DNA of 64,000 nt from Paracoccaceae bacterium. Lineage in GTDB: Bacteria; Pseudomonadota; Alphaproteobacteria; Rhodobacterales; Rhodobacteraceae. Positions 32,305 to 41,331 of this stretch are shown piece after piece. The position numbers were made by a program, and so were the translations under genes. The notes beneath the pieces are model-generated. The model did no database searches. It was not told the origin of the DNA and worked only from the letters and a program-made list of their open reading frames with translations. Position 1 is the stretch's first letter; each line of letters begins with the position of its first letter. The stretch covers positions 570,580 to 634,579 of the forward strand of contig JACVZW010000007.1 in assembly GCA_014654775.1 (NCBI GenBank), given 5' to 3'.

Positions 32305-33086
32305 CCGCCCCGCACCAGCACGGCAAAGGCGTCAAACAAAGCGGGCGTCGCACAGAGCACGCTGCCCGTCTCCCACGGGTCCTCACCCAACGTCACGCCT
32401 TCCACCCGCACGCCCGCCTCCGCCATCAGCGCCAGCCCCGCCGCCACATCCCAAGGCCGCAGCCGCCGCTCCCAGAACCCGTCCAGCCGCCCCGCCGCCA
32501 CATAGGCGAGATCAAGCGCCGAGGCCCCCGTCCGCCGCACCCCGGCGCAATGCGGCATCAGCCGCGCGATATCGGCGGCATGGTCTTCGATATGCGCCAT
32601 GCCCCCGAACGGGATCCCCGTCCCGAACAGCGCCCCCGACATCCCCGCCCGCGCCACGGCAGGCAGGATGCGTCCATTCACCCGCAGCCCCGTCCCCGGC
32701 GCGGCGGCAAAAGTCTCGCCATGCAGCGGGTCATGGATCACCCCCAGCAAAGGCCGCCCCTCCACCTCCAGCGCGACAGACACGCACCAATAGGGCAGGC
32801 CGCGCAGGAAATTCGTGGTCCCGTCCAGCGGATCGACGACCCAGCGCCGCCCCTGTCCCGCTTCTTCCCCCATCTCCTCGCCCAGCCAGCCATCCCCCGG
32901 CCGCGCCCCCAGAAGCCGCCGCTTCAAAAGTGCCTCGGCCTCGCGATCCGCCTCCGACACAAAGTCGCCCGCGCGCTTCTCCTCCACCCGCAGCCGATCA
33001 CGCGCCCGGTGATGGCGGAGCAGCGCCACCCCTGCATCCTCGGCCGCCGCCACGGCCAACGCCAGTTCGTCTTCCCACTTCGTCAC
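32286..33086 (-). CDS. Inositol-monophosphatase-family phosphatase
   Basis: The 266-residue product has the family's metal motifs: DFVSEADREAE, GEEMGEE (E70/E71), WVVDPLDGTTNF (D85, D88) and RPWDVAAGLALMAEAG. Enzymes of this type hydrolyse inositol monophosphate, histidinol phosphate, PAP or related esters using Mg. The GTG start at 33086 overlaps the stop of the glycosyltransferase gene (GTGA), which sets it over an upstream ATG that would give a glycine-rich non-family leader. Coupling to a GT4 and proximity to a CDP-alcohol transferase suggest a sugar- or polyol-phosphate substrate. Confidence 0.87.
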   Translation of the reverse strand: MTKWEDELALAVAAAEDAGVALLRHHRARDRLRVEEKRAGDFVSEADREAEALLKRRLLGARPGDGWLGEEMGEEAGQGRRWVVDPLDGTTNFLRGLPYWCVSVALEVEGRPLLGVIHDPLHGETFAAAPGTGLRVNGRILPAVARAGMSGALFGTGIPFGGMAHIEDHAADIARLMPHCAGVRRTGASALDLAYVAAGRLDGFWERRLRPWDVAAGLALMAEAGVRVEGVTLGEDPWETGSVLCATPALFDAFAVLVRGGQDSRA

Positions 33087-34144
33087 GCCCGCACCCCCGC
33101 CACCACCTGCGCCAAGACCTCCGCCGCCCGGCGCGCCACCGCATCCCATCCCGGCAGTGCCGCCCCTGCCCGCCGCGCGGCCCCGGCCATCGCTGCCCGC
33201 CGCGCCGCATCCGTCAGCACCGCCCGAAGCGCCGCCGCAAAGGCTACCGGATCATCCGGCGGCACCAGCAACCCCGCCTCCGCAGGCACCGTGTCCGGCA
33301 CCGCGCCTGCCCGGCAACTCACAATGGGCAGCCCCGCCAACAGCGCCTCGTTGAAGACGATCCCATAGCCCTCATAACGCGTCGCCAGCGCGAAGACGGA
33401 TGCCTGCGCATAAAGCCGATCCCGCTCCTCCATCGACACCCGCCCTGCCAGCCGGATGCGCCCGCGCAAGGGCGACGCCGCCAGCTGTGACTCAAGCGCC
33501 TCCACATGCGCAGCATCACGCGGAGTCCCGGCGATCACCGCCTGCCAGTCCAGATCCCCCAGACCCTCCAGCGCCGTGATCAGGACATCATGCCCCTTGC
33601 GCGGGTCCAGCAGCCCGACCGACAGGATCAGCGGCGGCACCGCCCTCGCCACCTCGGCTGCGGCAGGCCGATCCACCCCCGGCTCCAGCACTTCGATCCG
33701 CGCCCGAGGCACGCCATAGCGCGCAACCAAAAGCCCCGCCACATGCCCGCTTGGCACCAGCACATGGCGGGCCAGCGCCAGATTGTCCCGCTCCCGCCGC
33801 CACAGCGCCTCGGCCACCGCCGGGTCCAACCCCGGCTCCATCGCCAAGGGATGATGCACCAGCGCCACCAAGGGCGCGGTGATCCCTGCCACAGCCGCCG
33901 TCGGCAGCGCCCCGAAGGCGAGCCCGTCCACAATCACCACCCGTCCCGCAGGCTGCGCCGCAATCTGTGCCACCGCTGATGCCATCGCCGCCGCGCCGGG
34001 ATCGGGAAACCCGTCAGGCAGCGTCACCACCGCCACCCCGTGCCCCGCTCCCCGCAGCGAGTCGACCAGCCGCCGGTCATAGAAAGACCCCCCGGTCAGG
34101 GTCTCAAGCGCACCGGGAAGGGCAAGGGCAAGGTCAAGCGGCAT
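33083..34144 (-). CDS. GT-B fold glycosyltransferase, family 4
   Basis: The 353-residue protein starts with LALPGALETLTGGSFYDRRLVDSLR, a typical acceptor-side N-terminus. It has a nucleotide-sugar domain with SVGLLDPRKGHDVLITAL and the EX7E-type motif EGYGIVFNEALLAGLPIVSCRAGAVPDTV. Such retaining enzymes transfer sugar from nucleotide sugars to lipids, proteins or small molecules. ATG at 34144 suits the family N-terminus; a GTG 36 bases upstream is the alternative, and neither has a strong ribosome site. It is followed with overlap by the phosphatase. Confidence 0.88.
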   Translation of the reverse strand: MPLDLALALPGALETLTGGSFYDRRLVDSLRGAGHGVAVVTLPDGFPDPGAAAMASAVAQIAAQPAGRVVIVDGLAFGALPTAAVAGITAPLVALVHHPLAMEPGLDPAVAEALWRRERDNLALARHVLVPSGHVAGLLVARYGVPRARIEVLEPGVDRPAAAEVARAVPPLILSVGLLDPRKGHDVLITALEGLGDLDWQAVIAGTPRDAAHVEALESQLAASPLRGRIRLAGRVSMEERDRLYAQASVFALATRYEGYGIVFNEALLAGLPIVSCRAGAVPDTVPAEAGLLVPPDDPVAFAAALRAVLTDAARRAAMAGAARRAGAALPGWDAVARRAAEVLAQVVAGVRA

Positions 34145-34359
34145 GAAGGAAAGGTCGTCCCGAACAACGGCGCCATGCACCGCCCGGCATCAGATAGGGT
34201 CGCGGGGCAGCACATCAATCGCCCGCCGCCTCCCGCTCTGCGCCGTCGGGCGCGAGATCCTCCTGCAACCGATAAGCCGGGACAAAACCACCCCTGCCTG
34301 ACTCAACTCCGACCTTCACCTTCAGAGGATGATGAATACCACCGGCACCGGCGGACCGA

Positions 34360-34602
34360 ATGAAGTTTCTTAACTCCTCGGCGCTCTGCCTTGGGCTGGC
34401 CATCACAGCCGCTGCTCCAGCAGGCGCAACCACCATCTCGAATACGGCGATGGCGGCCTGCAAAGAGATGGTCGGCCTGCCCTCCAAGGTCGAGGTCGTG
34501 AGCCCCCTGCGCCCCGGCTTCACCGATATCATCCTGCGCGAGAACGCGAGCGGTCGCCGCATCGCCTGCACCGCGACCGATCCGGGGTCCACCGAGGATT
34601 GA
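34360..34602 (+). CDS. Small secreted protein, 80 aa
   Basis: The frame gives a clear signal peptide (MKFLNSSALCLGLAITAAAPAGA, cleavage near residue 23), then about 55 residues with two cysteines (C34 and C69) that could form a disulfide in the periplasm. The central part, KVEVVSPLRPGFTDIILRENASGRRIACTATD, looks like a small beta domain. No family is recognised. There is no strong ribosome site. Confidence 0.6.
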   Translation: MKFLNSSALCLGLAITAAAPAGATTISNTAMAACKEMVGLPSKVEVVSPLRPGFTDIILRENASGRRIACTATDPGSTED

Positions 34603-34684
34603 ATGGAACCGAACTGCGCGCCCGTCGCTCTTGGCGCTGGACCTATGCAGGGGCGGTACCGAAAGGTGCCGCCCTCTATATATG

Positions 34685-35458
34685 TCAGGGCTGGCACTCC
34701 TCCGGCGTCAATTGGATCAGCCAGTGCCGGAAGGCCGGACTTTCCTCATAGGCGCCCGGCCCTTCGTAACGCACCGGAGGCAGGCCAAGGCGCGCCATAT
34801 CCGCGATGGAAAATCCCCAGCCCAGCTGATCGCCACTCAGACGGTTCTCGAACCGGTCGCCCACGCCGCAGATGGCGAAGGTGTCGTTGGGCAGGCCGAT
34901 CCGATCATACAGCGCCGCCTCTTCGACGATCAGCGCCTCCAGCGTCGGCACCGCCTCGTCCAGCCATGCCTCTATGTCGGTGCCGCTCTCCGCAGCCCCA
35001 GCCGCGACAGAGGCGCGCAGATGCTCGCGCAGGGTGATCCCTTTCTGCTCTGCCACGATCTGAAACCCGCGATCGTTGCCATGCCAGCCAAGGAAGGCAT
35101 TCTCGCGGATCGTGATGCTGGCGGCAGCAGGGGCGATGAAGTTGGCACAGGAAGAAAAGCAGCCGACCTCGATGGTCAGATCGGGCTTCAGGTCCGCGAC
35201 GATCGATCCGATATAGATCCCGACCTTGGTATCCCCGCCGCCGGAATTGACCAGCATCTTGGTGACCTGCCCGCGCGGCAGGTCGCGCACAGCCTCGCTC
35301 AGCGCGGTCAGGCCCGCCGCGTTGATGCCGCCGATATAGGTCAGCGTATCCCCTTCGATCGTCACGATGGGGTTTGGATCGGTGGACGGCTTGCCGGGCG
35401 CCTCCCCGGCCAAAGCGGGGCCTGCGATCAGGCAGGCGGCAAGGACGGCGGCGCGCAT
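34685..35458 (-). CDS. Secreted ClpP-fold protein (COG3904-like)
   Basis: The 257-residue product has a signal peptide (MRAAVLAACLIAGPALA). A ClpP/crotonase-like core follows: TYIGGINAAGLTAL, KMLVNSGGGDTKVGIYIG, then VGCFSSCANFIAPAA, where Ser in the SSC segment sits at the place of the ClpP nucleophile, and FLGWHG with a possible catalytic His. Members are uncharacterised periplasmic proteins with presumed protease or binding roles. Its ATG overlaps the stop of the CPBP gene by one base (TGATG), so they are coupled. Confidence 0.75.
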   Translation of the reverse strand: MRAAVLAACLIAGPALAGEAPGKPSTDPNPIVTIEGDTLTYIGGINAAGLTALSEAVRDLPRGQVTKMLVNSGGGDTKVGIYIGSIVADLKPDLTIEVGCFSSCANFIAPAAASITIRENAFLGWHGNDRGFQIVAEQKGITLREHLRASVAAGAAESGTDIEAWLDEAVPTLEALIVEEAALYDRIGLPNDTFAICGVGDRFENRLSGDQLGWGFSIADMARLGLPPVRYEGPGAYEESPAFRHWLIQLTPEECQP

Positions 35459-36234
35459 CAGGCGTAATCCTTGCCGTAATCGCGCCCGGCATGGCGCAGA
35501 AAGTAAAGGCCCAGCAGGAACAGCGGCAAGCTCATCACGATGCTGCCATAGTCGCCGAACGCGGTCGGACCTGCCGCTGCCCCGGCTGCCGCAGCGCCCC
35601 CTGCGGCGATGAAGAAGGTGCCCGCATCCCACAGCCCATGCAGCACGATCCCGGTCCAGAGCGAGCCTGTCCGCAGCCGCACAGCGGCAAGGAAGATACC
35701 CGACAGGAAGGCGGCACCTGCCTGAATCACCGCCCCCCGCAGATCCCCGGTCAAAAAGACGTTGAGCACATGTATCGCCCCGAACAGGACCGACGACCCA
35801 AAGATCGCCACCCAGATGCCGCCACTGCGGAACAGACCGCGCAGAATGATGCCGCGGAACATCACCTCTTCGGACCAGCCGACCATCATCGTATTGGCAA
35901 GGATGAACAGCGTCACCGTTGCGGGCGGCATCCCGGCCCCCAGCGCGCTGACCGCAAAGAGCGCAAGGAACAGAAGCCACGGCCAGATCACCTTGAGCGT
36001 GCCGCGCTGCGGGCCTTGGGCCAGACCGACCTCGCGCCACCAGCGCATCACCAAAACGGTCGCCAGAAGGAACAGGCTCGCCGCCCCGAGGGAGGGCGAG
36101 ATGCCATGTTTCACGAGGTCGAGAAGATCGATCTCTTCCGATCCGCTTCCGAATTTCTGGATGCCGAGGCCGATCGCCTGCCAGATCAGATAGACGCCAA
36201 TCGCAACTAGGGCTGTCAGCTTCATTTCGACCAT
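35458..36234 (-). CDS. CPBP-family intramembrane glutamic endopeptidase
   Basis: The 258-residue protein has about eight membrane segments and the CPBP (Abi/Rce1-like) motifs SEEVMFRG (E122, E123, R127), FGAIH (H155) and LHGLWD near residue 200. These enzymes cleave inside membranes; bacterial members process peptides, bacteriocin-related factors or prenylated-like substrates. Its start lies 13 bases inside the end of the preceding hydrolase gene and its end is coupled to the ClpP-fold gene, making a three-gene minus-strand operon. Confidence 0.87.
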   Translation of the reverse strand: MVEMKLTALVAIGVYLIWQAIGLGIQKFGSGSEEIDLLDLVKHGISPSLGAASLFLLATVLVMRWWREVGLAQGPQRGTLKVIWPWLLFLALFAVSALGAGMPPATVTLFILANTMMVGWSEEVMFRGIILRGLFRSGGIWVAIFGSSVLFGAIHVLNVFLTGDLRGAVIQAGAAFLSGIFLAAVRLRTGSLWTGIVLHGLWDAGTFFIAAGGAAAAGAAAGPTAFGDYGSIVMSLPLFLLGLYFLRHAGRDYGKDYA

Positions 36235-38198
36235 GTCCCGTCAGGAAGAAGGAAGGCAGGCACCAGATCGTCCGCACATGACGCATCCAACGCTGCTTCG
36301 GGGTTTTCAAGGAAGGCCGCGCCGATATCCTTGGCGCATTGCGAAAAGGCCAGCGTGCCGTGGCCGCTTTCGGGCAGGAACACCAACCGCCCCTTCGGCA
36401 GCGACGACACCATCAACGCGCCCCAACTCGGCGCGGTCTGGGTGTCGAACGCACCCTGCATCACCAAGGTCGGGATGGCGGCGGTGACCGGATCATGGAA
36501 GCCGGGCCGGGGCTGGGGCGTGAATTCCTTGCACAGGTCGTAGAAAGTGGCGTTCAGCAGCCCTTCATACATGTCCGTCAGGCTTTTGGGCCAGCCAAAC
36601 TCGGATTGCAGGCGCAGGCTGACGGCGGCGGCCCCTTCGGGCGAATTGATGTCCATATCCTCCTGACAGGCGAACATCTGGGTCTGGAACCCTTCCAGAA
36701 GCACCCGGTCAAGGGCCGCATTGTCGGCCCCGACCCGGGCAAAGACCTGCGCCACCTGCCCGTCGTCCAGCATCCCCGCCAGCGTTTCCAGCCGAGCCAG
36801 CGTCTCGGCGCCAAAATGGCGTCGTAGCATCGCCGTCAATGCCACCCGCGTGGCCGCACCGGTTCGCAGCCGCAAGTAATCTGCCGCAAAACCCACGCGG
36901 GCGGGTTGGTCGGGCAGGGCCTGCGCGGCATCGAGAAGCGCCGCCTCAAACTCATCCACCAGCCCCGCCCCGCTGGCGGCGGCGGCCCGGTCGGCCTCCA
37001 GCCGCGTCAGCATCGCCTCGACCATCTTGGTGTTCTGCTGCCCCGCCATCGCCAGCCGCAGCGCGGTTTCAGCGAAGGCCATCGCATCGGCATCCAGCCC
37101 CGTCAGCCCGGCAAGCGCGCTTTCCGGTGTGGGGTGAAGGACGATCTTTCCCCCGGTCAAGGCAAGGAAAGTCGTTGCATCCCCCTGTTCCAGTTCCGCC
37201 ACGACTTTCGGGATGTACCCCGTCATCCCCTGCAACTGCGCCTTCCAGTTGTTGCGGGTATCGACAAGGCCAAAAAGCGCCTCGGCGTCGATGTCGCCTT
37301 CTGGTGTCTTGATCGGTTGCGTCTCCAGCTTGCCGATCAAGGTCCAGAAGCGGGCCCTCAGGTCCGGATAGGCGGCGGCGCATTTCGAATCCGCCGTGCA
37401 GGCGTCAAAGATGCCTTGGATCGCCTCGGCATGGGGCAGGGCCAGCGTGTCGTAGATAGGCACCTGCACAGGCGCGACCGAATCCAACACCACCGACCGC
37501 AATCCGTCAGGGGCAGAGCGCATCACCTCCTGCCCCAGCTTGGTGCCATAGGAAATCCCGTAGATATTGTAGACCGGATAGCCCAGCGTGTGCATCACCG
37601 CCTGCACATCCTGCGCATTCTGCCATGTGTTGATCTTGGTGATGTCCGCACCCGAGGCCGCGATTTCATCCAGACAGGCCCGGGTCATCTGGCGCGTCAG
37701 GGCGATCGTGTCCCCCACTCCCTTCGTCGCCTGCACCAGCGCTTCGGGGTCCGAGGCCAGCGTGTCAAAGCAGCGCGTCTCGGCTGCAGCCGACTGATCC
37801 ACCCCACGCTGATCGAAAGCCACCACATCGCGGCGGCCGCGCAGATGTTCAAAGAAGGTGGTGGTGATCGAGGTGCGCGCCACGATCCCCACACCGGGGC
37901 CGCCATGCAGATGCACCACCGCATCCGGCGCGGGCGAGACCGAGCGCGACTTGTAAATCATGAAGCTCAGATCAATCCGGCGGCCCTCCGGAGCCTCATG
38001 ATCCTCCGGCACGCTGATCTTGCCACAGGCCACGGTGCGGCCCTCGATCTCGAACGGGGCCAGTGGGCGCGGGCAAGGGGCGGCCACCACCGGAAAGCGC
38101 GGATCAGCCCCACCTGCGGCAATGACAGGAAAGAGCGGATCGACAGGCGCGGGCGCCGTCAACGCAAGGACGAAGGCGACGATCTGGTCGGGGGTCAT
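36222..38198 (-). CDS. Tripeptidyl-aminopeptidase-like alpha/beta hydrolase, copy 1
   Basis: The 658-residue protein has an oxyanion HGGPG at 98-102, FDQRGVDQS, and the nucleophile S216 in IYGISYGTKLG. A long helical insert follows, then a C-terminal hydrolase part with Asp in GAFDTQ and His in PESGHGTLAF. TAP-like and proline-iminopeptidase-like enzymes release short peptides or free residues. The start at 38198 has AGGA 9 bases upstream; an ATG at 38207 would sit on it. No signal peptide is seen. It is paralogous to the divergent gene 161 bp away; both begin MTPDQIVA. Confidence 0.85.
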   Translation of the reverse strand: MTPDQIVAFVLALTAPAPVDPLFPVIAAGGADPRFPVVAAPCPRPLAPFEIEGRTVACGKISVPEDHEAPEGRRIDLSFMIYKSRSVSPAPDAVVHLHGGPGVGIVARTSITTTFFEHLRGRRDVVAFDQRGVDQSAAAETRCFDTLASDPEALVQATKGVGDTIALTRQMTRACLDEIAASGADITKINTWQNAQDVQAVMHTLGYPVYNIYGISYGTKLGQEVMRSAPDGLRSVVLDSVAPVQVPIYDTLALPHAEAIQGIFDACTADSKCAAAYPDLRARFWTLIGKLETQPIKTPEGDIDAEALFGLVDTRNNWKAQLQGMTGYIPKVVAELEQGDATTFLALTGGKIVLHPTPESALAGLTGLDADAMAFAETALRLAMAGQQNTKMVEAMLTRLEADRAAAASGAGLVDEFEAALLDAAQALPDQPARVGFAADYLRLRTGAATRVALTAMLRRHFGAETLARLETLAGMLDDGQVAQVFARVGADNAALDRVLLEGFQTQMFACQEDMDINSPEGAAAVSLRLQSEFGWPKSLTDMYEGLLNATFYDLCKEFTPQPRPGFHDPVTAAIPTLVMQGAFDTQTAPSWGALMVSSLPKGRLVFLPESGHGTLAFSQCAKDIGAAFLENPEAALDASCADDLVPAFLLPDGTWSK

Positions 38199-38255
38199 GT
38201 CTGGCATTCCTGAACAAGTGCCACACTGTCCCGCCTTTGCCGCGCCCCGCCTATC

Positions 38256-38280
38256 CGAAACGCGAAATCCCAGCGTTTCG
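38256..38280. promoter_or_regulatory. Inverted repeat in the divergent hydrolase promoter region
   Basis: The perfect 8-bp arms CGAAACGC and GCGTTTCG are 9 bases apart, about one and a half helical turns centre to centre, in the 161-bp region between the two divergent paralogues. This suits an operator that could control both genes. A related half-site (CGAAGCACCGC in reverse) lies close by. Confidence 0.4.
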
Positions 38281-38359
38281 GAGCGGTGCTTCGCGTTGCG
38301 GATAGCGGCGACTCGGGCATCGCCTAAACAGATCGCAGCATCAGCGAAAAGGCCGCCCC

Positions 38360-40306
38360 ATGACCCCCGATCAGATCGTCGCCGCCGTGATGGCCTTGGT
38401 GTCCGGCACGGCAAGCCCGACCGATTTCGCCACCATCCACGCCGGGGGTGCCGATACCCGCTATCCGGTGACGGTCGAGGCCTGCCCTCGTCCCCTGCCT
38501 GCGGGCGAAGTGGAAGGCCAGACCGTCATCTGCGGGCGCGTGGAGGTGCCGGAGGTGCATGGCAAGGACGACAGTCGCCGTATCAAGCTGGCCTTCGCGG
38601 TGCTGAAGGCGCGCACGCAAAGCCCCGCCCCTGATCCGGTCGTCTATCTGCATGGCGGCCCGGGCAGCGGCACGGTCAAGGACCTGTGGTCCATCGTCGT
38701 GCCGATCTTCGACCAGTTCCGCATGCGGCGCGATCTTGTCACCTTCGACCAGCGCGCGGCGGGCCTGTCATCCGACATGGTGCTCTGCCTTGATACGCTG
38801 GGCGCCAACATCGTTTCACTCATGGCACCGGGCGCCGTGCCCGAGTCCATGCCCGAAGCCGAGCTTTTCGCCCAATGCATCGATGAGATGAAGGCCAAGA
38901 GCGGCGACATCACGGCCTATAACACCACCCAGAATGCCTATGACACGCAGGCCCTGATGCGCGCGTTGGGCTATCCGGAATGGAATCTCTACGGCATTTC
39001 CTACGGCACCCAACTGGCGCTGGAGGTGATGCGGTCCGCCCCCGAAGGCACCCGGTCGGTCGTAATCGACAGCGTCTTTCCACCCGACGTGAAAGGCTAT
39101 GACGAAAACATCAAGCCGCTGCAGGAATCCATTCAAGCCACGCTGGACCAATGCGCCGCCGATCCGCCCTGTGCTGCCGCCTATCCGGACCTTGAGGGCA
39201 CGCTTGTCCGCGTGGCTGAGAAGCTGCAAGCCAACCCGATTCCGGCATCGCGCGGACGGGCCGAGATCACGCTGAAGGCCCTGATCGACCTCTTCGATGG
39301 CCGCAACAGCCCCGGCGCATGGCCGCAGATCACCGCCCATGTGCCGCTGATCCTGACGGAATTGGACCGGGGTGAGACGACGACATGGGATATGCTGACC
39401 ACGGGCGGCACGCGCAAGCTTCCCACCAGCGCCGAGCGGCTGGCCACCGCTGCCGCGAAGCTGACGCCGGAGCAAAAGGCGCTGGCGACGCTGCTGCTCG
39501 ACCATGCCGCCGCCGAACGCACGGATGATGCCGCCATCGCGGCCGCCCTCTCGGCGCTGTCGGATTCGCTGGGGCGCAGCCAATCGGGCGCAACAGACCT
39601 CGCCACCCGCTTCGATGCCGAGGTGACGCGCTCGATCACCTCCACCGGCTCGCGCGAGGCGATGCTCGACTTCGTGGTCGCCTATGCCGGCCTCGCCACG
39701 CAGACACCGTCGCGCGACGGGCTTCGCGCCCTGATCGAACCGCGGCTGCCCGCCACCGATCTGCCGCCCCTCCTCGCCCTTGTCGATCTGATGACCGAAG
39801 CAGATGTCCGGGCGGTCTTTGCCGCAGTCTCGGGCGATGCGCGCAAGGCCTATGCCGCCATGATGGGCCTTCTCGACCTGATGGTGATCGCCTGTCAGGA
39901 ACAGATGCCGTTCAACAGCGCCGAAGGATATGCAGCTTTTAACGCCTCGCTCAAATGGCCATGGCTGACGCAGTCGAACAAGGCGGATGCGACGATGTAT
40001 ACCCTGTGTCCGCTTCTGCCCCCCGCACCCCGCCCTGAATTCCTGACGCCCGTTTCAAGCGACATCCCGACCATGGTCGTCTACGGGCTGAACGATACGC
40101 AGACCTCGTCGGTTGATGCCCGCCACGCCGCGGAGACCCTGTCACGGGCGCAGGTGATCGAGGTGCCCGAAGCCGGGCATGGCGCCATCATCTTCTCGCA
40201 ATGCGTCAAGGATATCGGCATCGCCTTCATCGAACGGCCCGAGGCGGCACCGGATACCGCCTGCCTTGCCAGTCTGAAGCCGAAATTCGTGCTTCCGCCC
40301 GGCTAG
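38360..40306 (+). CDS. Tripeptidyl-aminopeptidase-like alpha/beta hydrolase, copy 2
   Basis: The 648-residue protein has the same landmarks as copy 1: HGGPGSG near 98, FDQRAAGLS, nucleophile S214 in LYGISYGTQLA, VYGLNDTQ with the Asp, and PEAGHGAIIFSQC with the His. Identity with copy 1 is visible along the whole length, including PEDxxxGRRI-like and CAAAYPDL blocks. The head-to-head pair therefore arose by inverted duplication. The substrate is likely a peptide or an amide/ester; the exact specificity is unknown. Its end overlaps the convergent AraC gene by 4 bases. Confidence 0.86.
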   Translation: MTPDQIVAAVMALVSGTASPTDFATIHAGGADTRYPVTVEACPRPLPAGEVEGQTVICGRVEVPEVHGKDDSRRIKLAFAVLKARTQSPAPDPVVYLHGGPGSGTVKDLWSIVVPIFDQFRMRRDLVTFDQRAAGLSSDMVLCLDTLGANIVSLMAPGAVPESMPEAELFAQCIDEMKAKSGDITAYNTTQNAYDTQALMRALGYPEWNLYGISYGTQLALEVMRSAPEGTRSVVIDSVFPPDVKGYDENIKPLQESIQATLDQCAADPPCAAAYPDLEGTLVRVAEKLQANPIPASRGRAEITLKALIDLFDGRNSPGAWPQITAHVPLILTELDRGETTTWDMLTTGGTRKLPTSAERLATAAAKLTPEQKALATLLLDHAAAERTDDAAIAAALSALSDSLGRSQSGATDLATRFDAEVTRSITSTGSREAMLDFVVAYAGLATQTPSRDGLRALIEPRLPATDLPPLLALVDLMTEADVRAVFAAVSGDARKAYAAMMGLLDLMVIACQEQMPFNSAEGYAAFNASLKWPWLTQSNKADATMYTLCPLLPPAPRPEFLTPVSSDIPTMVVYGLNDTQTSSVDARHAAETLSRAQVIEVPEAGHGAIIFSQCVKDIGIAFIERPEAAPDTACLASLKPKFVLPPG

Positions 40307-41286
40307 CACAGCCGCCGACGGCTGCGCGCCAGCGTTTCCGTCGGCAACTCGCCGAACGCAATCCGGTAGGCGGCAGGGAAGCGGCCCAGATGGGCAAAGC
40401 CGCAATCCAGCGCGATGCTCGTCACCGTATCCGCAGGCCCCGCGACCCGCAGCCGCTCATGCGCCCGTTCAAGCCGCATCTGCAACAGCACGTCGCGCGG
40501 ACCCATGGCCCGCACCTCCAAAAAGGCAAGCTGCAGGCTTCGCAGTCCGACGCCGACCTCGCGCGCCACCTCTGCCATTGACAAGGGCTCGTCACTGCGC
40601 GCGCGCATGAACTCCTCGGCCATCCGCACCCGAAGCCACGCTGCAGGCAGGGCCCGCTCCTCCCGCAGCACCTCGGTCGATTGATGGATGAGGTCCGAGA
40701 GAAGCTCTTCGATCAGCACGGCCAGCGCCGCGGCGGCCTTGGGCGAAAGCGGCAGGCCATCGTCGAATTGCTGAGTGATATATCCCAGCAGATCCGACAA
40801 GCGCCGCACCTCGGGGTGCTTTGCGGCCAGCGGCAATCCATCCGGAAAACCTGTCCATGCTGCATCCGGATCGCGCGCCGCCTGCTCCAGATCGCGCAAC
40901 CTCGCCTGCGGGATCATCAGCGCATTCGCATGAAAAAGCCCCGCGCCCGAAGGGGCCTGCGCCCGCGTGCGCCGCTCGTTCGGGCCAAAGATGCACATTG
41001 CCCGCGAGGCGATCCGGTATTCCGCCGCCGCGACACGCACCCGCAAATGACCCGTCTGCGGCAGCAGGGCCGTCACCGCCGTCTCTTCCGCCAGATCGAC
41101 AAAATGCCCGGTGGAACGGACGCGACTCACCTTCAGGCCACCCGATTGCAACTCTGCCGTCTCCACCTTGATCCGGCCCTTGTCATCCAACAGCGCAAAA
41201 GCGTTCGTCCGGCTGAACATGGTGGAATCGAAGGCCCGATCGGCACCGTTGGCCGTGTTGAATTCGGTCGTTCGGACAGAGATCAC
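40303..41286 (-). CDS. AraC-family transcription regulator
   Basis: The 327-residue protein has an N-terminal AraC-binding-like sensor region and a C-terminal double helix-turn-helix (about 220-320: LSMAEVAREVGVGLRSLQLAFLE, then VTSIALDCGFAHLGRFPAAYRIAFGELP). It probably controls genes nearby, such as the adjacent hydrolase or the divergent small secreted proteins. A 12-bp AT-rich palindrome (41320-41331) lies just upstream of its start. Confidence 0.9.
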   Translation of the reverse strand: MISVRTTEFNTANGADRAFDSTMFSRTNAFALLDDKGRIKVETAELQSGGLKVSRVRSTGHFVDLAEETAVTALLPQTGHLRVRVAAAEYRIASRAMCIFGPNERRTRAQAPSGAGLFHANALMIPQARLRDLEQAARDPDAAWTGFPDGLPLAAKHPEVRRLSDLLGYITQQFDDGLPLSPKAAAALAVLIEELLSDLIHQSTEVLREERALPAAWLRVRMAEEFMRARSDEPLSMAEVAREVGVGLRSLQLAFLEVRAMGPRDVLLQMRLERAHERLRVAGPADTVTSIALDCGFAHLGRFPAAYRIAFGELPTETLARSRRRLC

Positions 41287-41319
41287 GGTCAGAGTCCCGG
41301 AATTAGCGTGCCGTTAACT

Positions 41320-41331
41320 ATACTTAAGTAT
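41320..41331. promoter_or_regulatory. AT-rich 12-bp palindrome upstream of the AraC gene
   Basis: ATACTTAAGTAT is a perfect palindrome and the most AT-rich spot of this GC-rich gap, 34 bases upstream of the AraC start. It could be an operator or part of a promoter for the regulator or the divergent gene at 41504. Confidence 0.35.
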
